Assembly (NCBI GenBank): GCA_964573995.1
Contig: CAZNLH010000003.1
Location: 43,903-107,902 of the forward strand
DNA: 64,000 bases
DNA from: CAZNLH01 sp964573995
Lineage (GTDB): Bacteria > Gemmatimonadota > CAZMKB01 > CAZNLH01
Reading direction: 5' to 3'
The notes beneath the pieces were generated by a model. It saw only the letters and a list, made by a program, of their open reading frames with translations. It did no database searches and was not told the DNA's origin. Both the position numbers and the translations under genes were made by a program. This document shows, piece after piece, positions 8,905 through 18,239 of the stretch (within the stretch, counting starts at the first letter, position 1; every line of letters begins with the position of its first letter).

Positions 8905-9806
8905 TATCCGGCACCCTCACCGACAAAACGACCGGCGATGGCCAATGCCCTGCGCATCGGCCCTACATCATGGACCCTTATTATATCCGCCCCGTATAGG
9001 TAGCAGAATATAACGGCGCTGATCGTCCCCTCGAGCGCATCCTCAGGTGTACAGTCCAACACCTTGTATATAAAAGACTTACGCGATGGGCCTACCAGAA
9101 CGGGCTGCCCGTGCCTGCGAAAATAAGCTATAGCCCGGATAAGCGCGTAGTTGTCTTCCAGCCCCTTGCCGAAGCCTATGCCTGGATCAAGCACAATCCG
9201 CTCCCTGGAAACCCCGGCATTTACTGCATGATTCATCGAGGCCTGGAGGAATCGATCGACCTCGGCAAGAAGGTCATCATACACGGGATTCTCCTGCATG
9301 TTCCCGGGCACACCACGAATGTGCATCAGGATGAGGCCGGCATCATGCTGGGCCGCCACATCCGCCATTGCAGGGTCGAAGGTCAATCCGCTTATATCGT
9401 TGATGATCTCGACACCCTCTTCAAGGGCTGCCCGAGCCACACCTGCCTTGTAGGTGTCCACCGACAACGGCACCTCCAATCTCCCCGCGAGGCGCCTTAC
9501 AACTGGTAGGATACGCCTTATCTCTTCCCTCTCATCAACCGGCGTGGAAAAAGGCCGTGTTGACTCCCCACCGATGTCGATGATATCGACCCCCTCCCCC
9601 ACCATGCGCTCGGCCCTTTCCAGCGCCTGCTGGGGACTAAGGTATCGGCCACCGTCATAAAAGGAATCGGGAGTCACATTGAGGATCCCCATCAGGATGG
9701 GTCCTCCCCCGATATTAATGACCCGCCTGGAAGTCTTCCAGTCAGGTGAGCGAACCCTGGAATGTCTCCTGGTCAAGGTACCGATAACGGCATCTTGTCG
9801 TATCAT
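8904..9806 (-). CDS. folP: Dihydropteroate synthase
   Basis: 300 residues, TIM-barrel. It condenses p-aminobenzoate with the pterin pyrophosphate in folate synthesis and is the target of sulfonamides. Signature motifs: ILMGILNVTPDSFYDGGRY, GVDIIDIGGESTRP, PLSVDTYKAGVARAALE, INDISGL, RIVLDPGIGFGKGLEDN, LVGPSRKSF and IIRVHDV. An extra basic 30-residue N-terminal stretch comes before the barrel. The start codon overlaps the ftsH stop (ATGA) and the end touches cdaA. The ftsH-folP-cdaA order is conserved in many phyla. Confidence 0.96.
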   Translation of the reverse strand: MIRQDAVIGTLTRRHSRVRSPDWKTSRRVINIGGGPILMGILNVTPDSFYDGGRYLSPQQALERAERMVGEGVDIIDIGGESTRPFSTPVDEREEIRRILPVVRRLAGRLEVPLSVDTYKAGVARAALEEGVEIINDISGLTFDPAMADVAAQHDAGLILMHIRGVPGNMQENPVYDDLLAEVDRFLQASMNHAVNAGVSRERIVLDPGIGFGKGLEDNYALIRAIAYFRRHGQPVLVGPSRKSFIYKVLDCTPEDALEGTISAVIFCYLYGADIIRVHDVGPMRRALAIAGRFVGEGAG

Positions 9807-11872
9807 GATTTCTTCAAGGTCGGCTTTACAGGTGGAGCATTGTCAGTAGATTGGATGGGCGTCCCTGTTCCATCACCCCTCGATCCGGCGTCCTTTATTG
9901 CTTTGTCATCATCCACCCCGGGGGGCTGGTCTCCCTTTGAGATCTTTTCCTCCCCCTCCAGGGGCTGAAGTTTCTTCCCCTGGATGATGAGGTCCAATTC
10001 GTCTCCTTCGAGGCTTTCCCTCTCCAGCAAGGCCTCAGCCAACCGGTCGAGGCTCTCCCTGTTGTTCTTGATGAGACCAAGCGCCTTGTGATAGGCCTCG
10101 TCAATAATTCGCCGCATCTCTGCATCTATAGTCTTCGCCGTCTCTTCACTGTAATTCGCCTGTTGCGACAGGTCCCTTCCAAGGAAGATGAGTTCTTCCT
10201 TCTTGCCGAAGGTGACAGGGCCCAATTTCCTGCTCATACCCCAGTTCGAGACCATCCTCCTCGCCAGTTCAGTGGCTCGTTCGAGATCATTTCCAGCCCC
10301 GGTCGTAAACTCTCCAAGGGCGACCTCCTCGGCCGCTCTGCCCCCCAGGAGGGCTATAAGAGTATTCTTGCACCACTGCTTCGAGTAAATGTGCTTGTCA
10401 TCGACGGGTAAAAACTGCGTCACACCAAGTGACCGCCCCCGTGGTATAATGGTAACCTTGTGAACCGGGTCGGCATCCGGCATGAGTTTTCGAGTCAATG
10501 TATGGCCCGACTCATGGTAGGCGATGGAACGTTTCTCCTGTTCGCTGATAACGAGGCTCTTCCTCTCGGCTCCAATCATCACCTTGTCCTTGGCCTCCTC
10601 GAAGTCCTCCATCTTCACCTTCTTCCGCTTCTTTCGGGCTGCCAGTAATGCGGCCTCATTGACTATATTCGCCAGGTCGGCACCCGAGAGGCCGGGAGAA
10701 CTCTTGGCGAGGATCTCCAGGTCGACGTTGTCAGCCAGGGGGATATTCTTCGTGTGAACCTTGAGGATCCCCTCCCTTCCCTTGACATCGGGGCGATCGA
10801 CAACGATCTGGCGATCAAACCTTCCAGGCCGCAACAGGGCGGGATCCAGCACGTCGGGGCGGTTGGTGGCGGCGAGGAGTATCACTCCCTCGTTCGATTC
10901 AAAACCATCCATTTCAACCAGCAACTGGTTCAGGGTCTGCTCACGCTCATCGTGCCCCCCACCGAGCCCCGCGCCCCTGTATCTCCCCACGGCGTCGATC
11001 TCGTCTATGAAAATGATACAGGGCGCGTTGGCCTTACCCTGCTCGAACAGGTCCCTGACCCTCGACGCGCCGACGCCCACGAACATCTCTACGAAATCCG
11101 ATCCGCTCATGCTGAAAAACGGCACCTCAGCCTCGCCGGCCACCGCACGGGCAAGGAGCGTCTTCCCGGTGCCCGGCGGTCCAAGTAGCAGCGCGCCCTT
11201 GGGGATCCTCCCTCCAAGGCTCTGAAATCTCGCCGGATCCCTCAGGAACTCGATGATCTCCTGCAGCTCTTCCTTTGCCTCGTCACACCCCGCCACTTCG
11301 CCAAAGGTGACCTTGGGCATATCTCCCCTAAGGAGTTTCGCCTTGCTCTTGCCGAAGGAGAAGGCCTTGCTGCCGCCCCCCTGCATCTGTCTCAGGAAAA
11401 ATATCCACAGTCCGATCAAAAAGACCCATGGAAGCCAACTCAGGACCTGGACCCACCACTTGCCCTTCTCCGGGTGTGAAGAAATGCTCACCCCTTTCTC
11501 CTCGAGCGCAGTCACCAGGTTGGGATCCTCGAAGGGGATATAGGTTCGGAACTTGGTATATTTCACCTTGAGCCCCTCGCGGTTCAATGTGCTGGGCTCG
11601 TTGAGCTGCCCCGAGATCTCCTTCTCCACTATGACAACCGAAGCGATGTTGCCATTCTGGAGTTCCCGCTTGAAATCGGTATAATCAATACTTACGGTTT
11701 CCTCGCGGTTGATATTGAGAAAATTATATATCGTCAGGGGCAAGAGGAGAAGCAAGATCCAGAAGGCCAGCGTCTTGGATACGCTTGTAAACTTAGGGCC
11801 CTTCGGCATTGGGAGTTTTCCACCCTGGAAGTGATTCCTGGACTTGCCCTTCCCCTTTTTCTTCTCAGTCAT
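9803..11872 (-). CDS. ftsH: ATP-dependent zinc metalloprotease FtsH
   Basis: 689 residues. A membrane-anchored AAA+ protease that degrades misfolded membrane proteins and regulators. A basic N-terminus is followed by a membrane helix (about 34-50), a periplasmic domain, a second helix (about 143-161), Walker A LLGPPGTGKT, Walker B CIIFIDEIDAVG, the SRH RPGRFDRQI, and the zinc-protease motif AYHESGH. The tail is long, charged and low-complexity, a common variable feature. An extended -10 site about 135 bases upstream suggests its own promoter in addition to read-through from tilS-hpt. Confidence 0.97.
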   Translation of the reverse strand: MTEKKKGKGKSRNHFQGGKLPMPKGPKFTSVSKTLAFWILLLLLPLTIYNFLNINREETVSIDYTDFKRELQNGNIASVVIVEKEISGQLNEPSTLNREGLKVKYTKFRTYIPFEDPNLVTALEEKGVSISSHPEKGKWWVQVLSWLPWVFLIGLWIFFLRQMQGGGSKAFSFGKSKAKLLRGDMPKVTFGEVAGCDEAKEELQEIIEFLRDPARFQSLGGRIPKGALLLGPPGTGKTLLARAVAGEAEVPFFSMSGSDFVEMFVGVGASRVRDLFEQGKANAPCIIFIDEIDAVGRYRGAGLGGGHDEREQTLNQLLVEMDGFESNEGVILLAATNRPDVLDPALLRPGRFDRQIVVDRPDVKGREGILKVHTKNIPLADNVDLEILAKSSPGLSGADLANIVNEAALLAARKKRKKVKMEDFEEAKDKVMIGAERKSLVISEQEKRSIAYHESGHTLTRKLMPDADPVHKVTIIPRGRSLGVTQFLPVDDKHIYSKQWCKNTLIALLGGRAAEEVALGEFTTGAGNDLERATELARRMVSNWGMSRKLGPVTFGKKEELIFLGRDLSQQANYSEETAKTIDAEMRRIIDEAYHKALGLIKNNRESLDRLAEALLERESLEGDELDLIIQGKKLQPLEGEEKISKGDQPPGVDDDKAIKDAGSRGDGTGTPIQSTDNAPPVKPTLKKS

Positions 11873-12006
11873 TTCCTCCAGCCCTTCTAACGGCGACCGG
11901 CGCCAAGATCATGAAGTCAATAAACTAACTCTCAGGCATTACTGGAAACCAAACCCCATCCAACGGGTCCGTAACAACAGGAAGCCTGAACGCGGTCCAT
12001 ACCATT

Positions 12007-12015
12007 ATTATATCA
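12007..12015 (-). promoter_or_regulatory. Extended -10 promoter for ftsH operon
   Basis: The minus strand reads TGATATAAT here, a perfect TATAAT with the upstream TG of an extended -10. It touches the hpt stop codon and would start a transcript with a leader of about 125 bases before ftsH. The -35 region is weak, as is usual for extended -10 sites. Confidence 0.5.
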
Positions 12016-12624
12016 ATGCTGTGCCCGGCGCGAATCACCCGGCTCAGGGGGACCAGGCTTGATCTCTCCCCGGCTGGTCAACGAGCCTGCCTCACCCTCT
12101 TGACTGTAGATGCGAATATCTGGCAGGTTGCGATACCTCCCGCGATAGTCCATTCCATAACCGACTACAAAGACCTGCGGGATACTGAAACCGAAATATT
12201 TTACATTAATATTATTATTTTCCGGGATGTTCTTTTGCAGCAAAGTACAGATTTCCAAGGTGTTAGGCGAACAAGCCCGCAGTTTTTCAATAATATAGCG
12301 CAGTGTCAAACCGGTGTCAATGATGTCCTCAACAACCAGGACATCTTTACCCGTGTATCCACCTCCCCCCCCATAAAGGATCCTGCTTCCCTCGGACAAG
12401 GGCCTTTTTGAGTGGTATGTCTCCACGCACATAATGTCCAGGGCCATTGGAATATGAATATTTCTCAGCAGGTCAGAGAGAAACACCACCGCGCCCTTCA
12501 GGATACCCACGATCACAAGGTCCCGCCCTCGATAATCATTGCTGATTTCCTTCCCCAGTTCCAGAACGCGCGCCCTGATCTCTTGCGCCGTCAACAATAT
12601 CTTCTCGACACGATCCATAGGCAA
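12013..12624 (-). CDS. hpt: Hypoxanthine phosphoribosyltransferase
   Basis: 203 residues. It salvages hypoxanthine (and often guanine) to the nucleoside monophosphate using PRPP. The PRPP-binding loop VLVVEDIIDTGLTL is clear, as are the early VGILKGAVVFLSDLLR, the flexible-loop region and FVVGYGMDYRGRYRNLPDI near the C-terminus, all typical of bacterial Hpt. It starts three bases after the tilS stop, giving the conserved tilS-hpt-ftsH order. The last 25 residues are a non-conserved tail. Confidence 0.95.
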   Translation of the reverse strand: MPMDRVEKILLTAQEIRARVLELGKEISNDYRGRDLVIVGILKGAVVFLSDLLRNIHIPMALDIMCVETYHSKRPLSEGSRILYGGGGGYTGKDVLVVEDIIDTGLTLRYIIEKLRACSPNTLEICTLLQKNIPENNNINVKYFGFSIPQVFVVGYGMDYRGRYRNLPDIRIYSQEGEAGSLTSRGEIKPGPPEPGDSRRAQH

Positions 12625-12627
12625 GTT

Positions 12628-14052
12628 TCAGGCCTCCCCGCTCAACTCTCTTTCAATGGAAATCGAAACGGCCGTCTCAGTCTCCACTGAAACCGCGGCC
12701 CGGCGGCCGCGCCTGACGCCCACAACCCAAAGCACGGACCTATGGTCCTCCAAAATCAGCACCTCACTCCTGACCCTCGAGGGGATCTTCCGCTCGGACA
12801 GTATGTCCGAGACCTTCTTTCGCCCCTTCATCCCCACGGGTTCGAGATAATCACCCTCTTGCCATGGGTGAATGTACAGGGGAGGCTCAAGACCGTTCAG
12901 ATCGAAACACTCACGGGAAGGTGAACCCTTTAGATCCCGAGAACGCGCATTATTTATAATATCGACTTCAATCCTGAAAGTTGATCTGCCCAATACGAGC
13001 CTTGAACTCCAGACAGGCTCAATCGGGAGCCTTACGGCACCTTCAAAGTTGAACCCGTTACTACCGACCCTGTGCTGGAGGTAAATACCATCGAAGTCCC
13101 TGCCGAGCAGCAAAGATCCCGAAATGTCCATGCGATGCCCATTAACTGAGCACCTCACGAATCGGAGCGCCCGCTCAAGTATCGCGCTGCCAGGGCCGTA
13201 ATCCTCACCGAGGTCTATCACACCTCTCCTGATGATCTCCTTGATGACATACGGCGGCTGTTCGAGCAACCGGTCCCTGTCAATTATCACCTCGTCACCT
13301 TGCCTCGTGAACCCTACGGATTCAAGCGCCTCGTCCACAATGGAATCGACCACCTCCCCCTCTTCCGTGATCCACTTCGACAGCCTGAACAACGCACTCT
13401 TCACCCGAGGATTATACTCCTCCAATTCACCGATGAGGACGTTCCTGATCCTGTTACGATGGTATTGAAGGCCCATGTTCCCGGGGTCCTCACGGTACGG
13501 CACGGCCATTTCCTCTGCATAATCCCTGATATCCGACTTCCATACCGGCAATAAAGGGCGAACGTATACACCCTCTCCAAGGACCGGTATCCCTCGCAGG
13601 CCCCGGGGACCGGTACCTCTCAACAAGCGCATCAATAGGGTCTCCACTTGGTCATCGGCATGGTGTGCAGTCGCAATCTTGTCTCCACCGATCTTATCAA
13701 GCGATTCCCGGAGGAAGGCGTAACGGATCTTTCTGGCCGCCTCCTGCAGGGAGACGCCCCCCCTACCAGCGGATTGAGACACATCTGCCTCTCCTCCCAA
13801 GAAAGGAATACGGTTTACTCTGCAAAAATCACAGACCAGCCTTTGATCTTTCTTCCCCTCCAGGCCCCTCAGCCCATGGTCGAGATGAGCAGCAACCACT
13901 CGAAAACCCACAGGTCCACTGATACGGTTCATTACGTCGAGTAGTACCATCGAATCGACACCCCCGGAACAAGCGACCAGCACAATCTCACCCGGTCCGA
14001 CCAGGAACTTCTCCTCGATCTCGCGCTGGATTCGCCGGGTCAACGTCTCCAT
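12628..14052 (-). CDS. tilS: tRNA(Ile)-lysidine synthase
   Basis: 474 residues. An N-type ATP pyrophosphatase that converts the wobble C of the CAU-anticodon tRNA-Ile2 to lysidine, so that it reads AUA. The PP-loop VACSGGVDSMVLLDVM is at the N-terminus, then AHLDHGLRG, TAHHADDQVETLLMRLLRGTG, RPLLPVWKSDIRDYAEE and YREDPGN..YHRNRIR, all core TilS motifs. The C-terminal substrate-binding domain ends with the PVGMKGRKKVSDILSERKIP element. hpt follows after three bases. A tRNA with a CAU anticodon lies 250 bases upstream on the same strand, separated by a terminator. Confidence 0.95.
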   Translation of the reverse strand: METLTRRIQREIEEKFLVGPGEIVLVACSGGVDSMVLLDVMNRISGPVGFRVVAAHLDHGLRGLEGKKDQRLVCDFCRVNRIPFLGGEADVSQSAGRGGVSLQEAARKIRYAFLRESLDKIGGDKIATAHHADDQVETLLMRLLRGTGPRGLRGIPVLGEGVYVRPLLPVWKSDIRDYAEEMAVPYREDPGNMGLQYHRNRIRNVLIGELEEYNPRVKSALFRLSKWITEEGEVVDSIVDEALESVGFTRQGDEVIIDRDRLLEQPPYVIKEIIRRGVIDLGEDYGPGSAILERALRFVRCSVNGHRMDISGSLLLGRDFDGIYLQHRVGSNGFNFEGAVRLPIEPVWSSRLVLGRSTFRIEVDIINNARSRDLKGSPSRECFDLNGLEPPLYIHPWQEGDYLEPVGMKGRKKVSDILSERKIPSRVRSEVLILEDHRSVLWVVGVRRGRRAAVSVETETAVSISIERELSGEA

Positions 14053-14250
14053 GTCAGGCCCCTATAATAAGACTGATTTGGTGTCCCGGAAGTTACTTAA
14101 CACATGTTCTGCTGTGAACTACGCGGAGTGCTCAGTCCTCCAAGTCGCCTGACTAACGGGAACTTATGAAACTGAGCACTAGAACTGGCAGTCCTCGATA
14201 TCTCATTATTAGTGACAACCGGCCTGGAATGAACAAGTAGAATGTATAAG

Positions 14251-14290
14251 AAAAGGGGACACGTCGATTCAAGTTGTCAACGCATCCCCC
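14251..14290 (-). terminator. Terminator after tRNA-Met
   Basis: On the minus strand a 10-bp stem (280-289 with 255-264 of 14,000; two G-T pairs) with a 15-base loop is followed by TTTTC. It starts about ten bases after the tRNA 3' end and separates the tRNA from tilS. Confidence 0.55.
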
Positions 14291-14298
14291 TCTCCTCA

Positions 14299-14374
14299 TG
14301 GTAGCGGTGCAGGGATTTGAACCCCGGACACAAGGATTATGATTCCTCTGCTCTAACCACTGAGCTACACCGCC
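14299..14374 (-). tRNA. tRNA-Met (CAU), elongator type
   Basis: 76 bases including an encoded CCA. The cloverleaf is complete: 7-bp acceptor (GGCGGTG with CACCGCT, position 1-72 a G-T pair), D-arm GCTCAGTGGTTAGAGC, anticodon arm with loop ATCATAA (CAT), and T-arm with GTTCAAATC. It lacks the initiator marks: there is no 1-72 mismatch, and the anticodon stem lacks the GGG/CCC run. The GGCGGTGTAGCTCAG start with G1-U72 is like the elongator tRNA-Met I recall from Bacillus. tRNA-Ile2 (also CAU, the TilS substrate) is the main alternative. Confidence 0.9.
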
Positions 14375-14922
14375 GTTTGGATCGTTTATAGTGGTCCCTC
14401 TTCCCCTGTCCCCTCACCTTCGACCGGCTTCTACACGCTCAGGGAGCCACGGTTTCCCACGATCGCTCCACCGCACTGGCGGTCCGACCGTAACTCCTCA
14501 TCCGTGATAACGTGATAATAATAGAGAAATCTGGAAATCTTGTCAACATGCTGTATGCGTGATCGATCACACACGATAAGGTGTCTAAATATGAGTACAA
14601 CAATCCTCAATAGTCCACACCTCCTCCCAACCGATACCCGCGTTTCCGAGCCCCCGGTAAATCGGATAGACACCATGCAACCACTTGTATTATTTACAGT
14701 TGTAGACTATAGTATCACGATGATTTCCCCTGGATTTATCCATGGCACACAGGTTGCTTTCACTATGGGCGGTCCCGAAAATTTACCTCACGAGGCGATT
14801 GATCGGCCGATCGAATTTCCTGGGACCCAGGAGATTTCATGGAACAATTGGAAACCTGAAATGTAGCAATATTGATCACACAACTGGACGGGATACTAAG
14901 CATATTCCGTAAGGAGGTAAAG
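14375..14922. other. Intergenic region between tRNA-Met and EF-hand gene
   Basis: About 550 bases without a supported gene. On the minus strand TATAAA at 14385-14390 is correctly placed as a -10 for the tRNA. On the plus strand TTGTAT (14685-14690), a 17-base spacer and TATAGT (14708-14713) form a plausible promoter for the EF-hand gene, leaving a leader of about 200 bases. A strong AAGGAGGT lies at 14911-14918, just before the ATG. Confidence 0.35.
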
Positions 14923-15825
14923 ATGAGAAAGAGAGTCCTAACAATCGCCCTCGGCATATTGTTTACAGCAATCGGATCCAATTCACTGCTTGCCCAGGAT
15001 AATCAGGGCACTACCGCAAAGGAAAAGTACAAAGACCGCTACACCAAGGACCTCTATGAACAGGCAGACACCAACCGTGACGGTTACGTCAGCCTCGACG
15101 AGGCCAGGGCGGCAAGCAGCGACTTCGAGAAGAATAAACTCGGAGAGAAGCGCTTCAACGCGGCCGATCTCAACCACGATGGCAGGCTGTCAATCCAGGA
15201 AGCAAGGAAGTACCGCCTGTTCGAGATGTCCAACAAGAATGCCGCGGCCCTGAAGTACAAGGAACGTAAGGGTCTCGGCAACACCGGCCAGACAAACGGC
15301 GAAACCGTCACCGAACAGGGGACAGTCGCCTCGCAGGATAATCAGGGCACTACCGCAAAGGAAAAGTACAAAGACCGCTACACCAAGGACCTCTATGAAC
15401 AGGCAGACACCAACCGTGACGGTTACGTCAGCCTCGACGAGGCCAGGGCGGCAAGCAGCGACTTCGAGAAGAATAAACTCGGAGAGAAGCGCTTCAACGC
15501 GGCCGATCTCAACCACGATGGCAGGCTGTCAATCCAGGAAGCAAGGAAGTACCGCCTGTTCGAGATGTCCAACAAGAATGCCGCGGCCCTGAAGTACAAG
15601 GAACGTAAGGGTCTCGGCAACACCGGCCAGACAAACGGCGAAACCGTCACCGAACAGGGGAATGCAGCAGGGCAAGGTCACGTAAACGAGACTTCCAAGG
15701 TAAGGCAAAACAAGAAACAGAGGATAGAGAACAAGCGCCGGGCAAACAAGGAAGTCCTCTCGAACAAGAAGATCAACACGCGAAAGAGACAAAGAAATTC
15801 CAGGAACACCCAGTCTAACCGTTGA
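14923..15825 (+). CDS. Secreted EF-hand protein with duplicated calcium-binding module
   Basis: 300 residues. The start is set by an ideal AAGGAGGT a few bases before ATG 14923, giving a clean signal peptide (MRKRVLTIALGILFTAIG, cleavage near LLA-QD). The mature part has two identical 113-residue modules. Each carries a pair of EF-hand loops (DTNRDGYVSLDE and DLNHDGRLSIQE, with calcium ligands at 1, 3, 5, 7, 9 and 12), so four loops in all. The tail is rich in Lys, Arg, Asn and Gln. It is probably exported and calcium binding; the function is not known. It stands alone, with its own promoter region and a strong terminator. Confidence 0.88.
   Translation: MRKRVLTIALGILFTAIGSNSLLAQDNQGTTAKEKYKDRYTKDLYEQADTNRDGYVSLDEARAASSDFEKNKLGEKRFNAADLNHDGRLSIQEARKYRLFEMSNKNAAALKYKERKGLGNTGQTNGETVTEQGTVASQDNQGTTAKEKYKDRYTKDLYEQADTNRDGYVSLDEARAASSDFEKNKLGEKRFNAADLNHDGRLSIQEARKYRLFEMSNKNAAALKYKERKGLGNTGQTNGETVTEQGNAAGQGHVNETSKVRQNKKQRIENKRRANKEVLSNKKINTRKRQRNSRNTQSNR
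14995..15661 (+). repeat. Perfect 328-bp tandem duplication inside the EF-hand gene
   Basis: Bases 14995-15322 and 15334-15661 are identical, offset 339 bases (113 codons, frame kept), separated by 11 bases. Synonymous positions are identical too, so the duplication is very recent, maintained by gene conversion, or an assembly product. Confidence 0.97.
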
Positions 15826-15845
15826 CTGTCCCATCCAACTCCGTG

Positions 15846-15880
15846 AGGAGGACCCCCCAGCCGGGGGTCCTCCTTTTTTT
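15846..15880 (+). terminator. Strong rho-independent terminator of EF-hand gene
   Basis: A perfect 12-bp stem (15846-15857 with 15863-15874), loop CAGCC, then a run of T to 15880. It starts 20 bases after the stop codon. Confidence 0.95.
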
Positions 15881-16081
15881 CCTTCCTGATCCTACCAGGA
15901 GGTCACTTACCCAAGCAGTACGGCGTAAACGATCAGGCCCTCCAAACGGCCCCTGCTACACCGCACGAATGGGGCTGCATATTGTGCTGTCAGCATCACG
16001 TGATTAAATTAGTAATAGAATCCGTGTTGCTTTGATATGTACCGACCCATCCATGTGGCCTTAAAATAGTCACCGCGAGAG
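15881..16081. other. Upstream region of the metF fusion gene
   Basis: 200 bases with no gene. I looked for a SAM or SAH riboswitch because the next gene is in methionine metabolism, but saw no recognisable conserved core and no expression-platform hairpin. An AT-rich patch near 16000-16015 may hold the promoter. Confidence 0.4.
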
Positions 16082-17947
16082 ATGCAAGACAACCAGTCAA
16101 GAGATACGGAGACGACGCTCGTTCCATTCAGAGAAAGGCTGAGAGAGGGCGTGATAGTCTGTGACGGCGCCATGGGCACCATGCTGTACTCCAAGGGGAT
16201 TTTCATCAACCGGTGTTTCGATGAATTGAACCTCAGCCAGCCGGACATGGTGGCCGAAATCCACAGGGAATATTTCAAGGCCGGAGCAGAGATCCTCGAG
16301 ACAAACACCTTCGGCGCCAACAGGTTCAAACTCAGGCTTCACGGGCTTGAGAGAAAGGTCCGAGAGATAAACGAGAGGGGCGCGGAGATCGCCCGTGAAG
16401 CGTGTGACTCGAAGGTATACATCGCTGGATCGATCGGCCCGATCGGCAAGCCTCTCGAACCTTCGGGAAGGATACGCCAGCAAGAGGCCTTCGATGCCTT
16501 TGCCGAACAGGCGCAGGCCCTCATTGAGGGAGGCGTCGACCTCATTGTCCTCGAAACAATCAGCGACCTCAACGAGATGCTTACCGCCATAGATGCCCTG
16601 AGGTCGCTGAGCGACATCCCATTGGTCGCACAGATGACCATCGGTGACGACACGCGGACGCCGTACGGAGATCCGCCGGAGAAGGTTGCCAAGACACTGA
16701 TGCGGACCGAGGTAGACGTGATTGGTTACAACTGCAGCGTAGGGCCGCGCGTGATGCTCGAGGCAATCAAGGTATTGTCACGCTATGCCTCGAACCTCAT
16801 GATCTCGGCCCAGCCGAACGCCGGCGCCCCGCAATCCATAGAGGATCGTTTCATCTACCTGACATCGCCTGAATACATCGCCGAGTATGGGAGACGCTTC
16901 GTGGAATCAGGCGTTACCATGATAGGAGGTTGCTGCGGGACCACGCCGGCCCACATCAAGGCACTGAAGAACGCCCTCTCTTCGCTCAGGCCGACACGGA
17001 CCTCCTTTCCCGACATCGAGGTCGGTGACGAGCGCCAGGCCGAGGTGGAAGTCACTCCCACCGAAAAAAAGTCGCCATTGGCTGAAAAGATGATGAAGGG
17101 GTTCGTATCGAGCGTGGAGATCGCACCACCTCGAGGGACCGACCTGTCCCGGGTAATGCTCGGGGCGGAACTCCTGCACGATGGTGGGATAGACGCCATA
17201 AACATCCCGGACGGACCGAGGGCGAGCGCCAGGATGAGTCCCATGGCATTGGCGGTAAAGATCAAGAGAAAGGTCGGAATAGAGACGATACTGCACTACT
17301 GTTGCAGGGACAGGAACCTGCTCGGTATGCAGTCAGACCTCCTCGGCGGGTATGCCCTCGGGCTCCGCAATGTGCTCATCATCACGGGTGATCCTCCCAA
17401 ACTCGGCGATTACCCGGATGCGACCGCGGTGTTCGACATCGACTCCATAGGGCTCGTCCGCATGACAAACCTCCTCAATCGGGGCATGGACCTGGCGGGA
17501 AACCCCATCGGCGCACCGAGTTCGTTCTTCATCGGCGTCGGCGCCAACCCGGGCGCCTACAACTTCGACAGGGAGATACGTAGATTCCATGAAAAGGTGG
17601 AGGCGGGTGCCGAATACGTCATGACACAGCCGATATACGACCCAAGGTACCTGGAACGATTCATAGGCGCGATAAAGGAGATAGACATCCCCATACTCGT
17701 GGGGATACTCCCCTTGGCCAGTCACGCCAACGCGGAGTTCCTACACAACGAGGTACCTGGTATGTCGATACCCGATCCGATCCGCGAACGCATGAGAAGG
17801 GCTGGCTCCGGCAAGGCAGCCATAGATGAAGGAGTAAGGATCGCACGGGAGGCCCTCGAGGCCGCCCGGGGGATGGAAAAGGTGAGGGGGGTATACATCA
17901 TGCCGCCGTTCGAGCGGTACGAACTCGCCCTGAAGATCCTTGCCTGA
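16082..17947 (+). CDS. Bifunctional homocysteine S-methyltransferase / 5,10-methylenetetrahydrofolate reductase
   Basis: 621 residues, two fused enzymes. Residues about 10-310 are a homocysteine S-methyltransferase barrel: VCDGAMGTMLYSKG, ETNTFGANRFKL, YNCSVGP and GGCCGTTPAHIKAL supply the three zinc-binding cysteines. Residues about 340-621 are a MetF flavin reductase: SVEIAPPRG, NIPDGPRASARMSP, HYCCRDRN, ITGDPPKLGDYPDA and YVMTQPIYDP. Together they would make methyl-THF and methylate homocysteine to methionine. The architecture is the same as B. subtilis YitJ. A poor ribosome site (GAGAG directly before ATG) leaves the start slightly open. It converges on the fMet operon terminator. Confidence 0.94.
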   Translation: MQDNQSRDTETTLVPFRERLREGVIVCDGAMGTMLYSKGIFINRCFDELNLSQPDMVAEIHREYFKAGAEILETNTFGANRFKLRLHGLERKVREINERGAEIAREACDSKVYIAGSIGPIGKPLEPSGRIRQQEAFDAFAEQAQALIEGGVDLIVLETISDLNEMLTAIDALRSLSDIPLVAQMTIGDDTRTPYGDPPEKVAKTLMRTEVDVIGYNCSVGPRVMLEAIKVLSRYASNLMISAQPNAGAPQSIEDRFIYLTSPEYIAEYGRRFVESGVTMIGGCCGTTPAHIKALKNALSSLRPTRTSFPDIEVGDERQAEVEVTPTEKKSPLAEKMMKGFVSSVEIAPPRGTDLSRVMLGAELLHDGGIDAINIPDGPRASARMSPMALAVKIKRKVGIETILHYCCRDRNLLGMQSDLLGGYALGLRNVLIITGDPPKLGDYPDATAVFDIDSIGLVRMTNLLNRGMDLAGNPIGAPSSFFIGVGANPGAYNFDREIRRFHEKVEAGAEYVMTQPIYDPRYLERFIGAIKEIDIPILVGILPLASHANAEFLHNEVPGMSIPDPIRERMRRAGSGKAAIDEGVRIAREALEAARGMEKVRGVYIMPPFERYELALKILA

Positions 17948-18106
17948 GATCCACCAGGCGGGCGCAGGGTTAGTGTCGTGCCCCCGAAGTCTCTTGTCCC
18001 CTTGCGGGCGTGGGGGTGTTCGGCGACAGGACCCGCGCAGTTCACCACATAACATCTGCACAATAACTCCCGGGATACCAAACTACGTCTGCATCGAAAA
18101 TAGAGA

Positions 18107-18139
18107 ATGCCCACCGATGACGGCAACATCGATGGGCAT
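18107..18139. terminator. Bidirectional terminator between metF fusion and tRNA-fMet operon
   Basis: A 13-bp stem with one mismatch (18107-18119 with 18127-18139) and a 7-base loop, extended by an A-T pair. It is followed by TTTACTTTC on the plus strand and CTCTATTTT on the minus strand. It lies ten bases past the tRNA-fMet 3' end and can serve both convergent units. Confidence 0.75.
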
Positions 18140-18148
18140 TTACTTTCA

Positions 18149-18225
<77 letters not shown>

Positions 18226-18239
18226 ATCTCAAGGGTAAT

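Noticed and set aside
14299..14374. Calling this tRNA tRNA-Ile2 because tilS is next door
   Set aside because: Acceptor GGCGGTG with G1-U72 and D-arm resemble elongator tRNA-Met; adjacency alone is weak. Kept as an alternative only.
14995..15661. Repeat array such as CRISPR
   Set aside because: Only two long in-frame coding copies; no short repeats with spacers anywhere in the window.
15881..16081. SAM riboswitch upstream of the metF fusion
   Set aside because: No recognisable riboswitch core or terminator/antiterminator pair found by eye.
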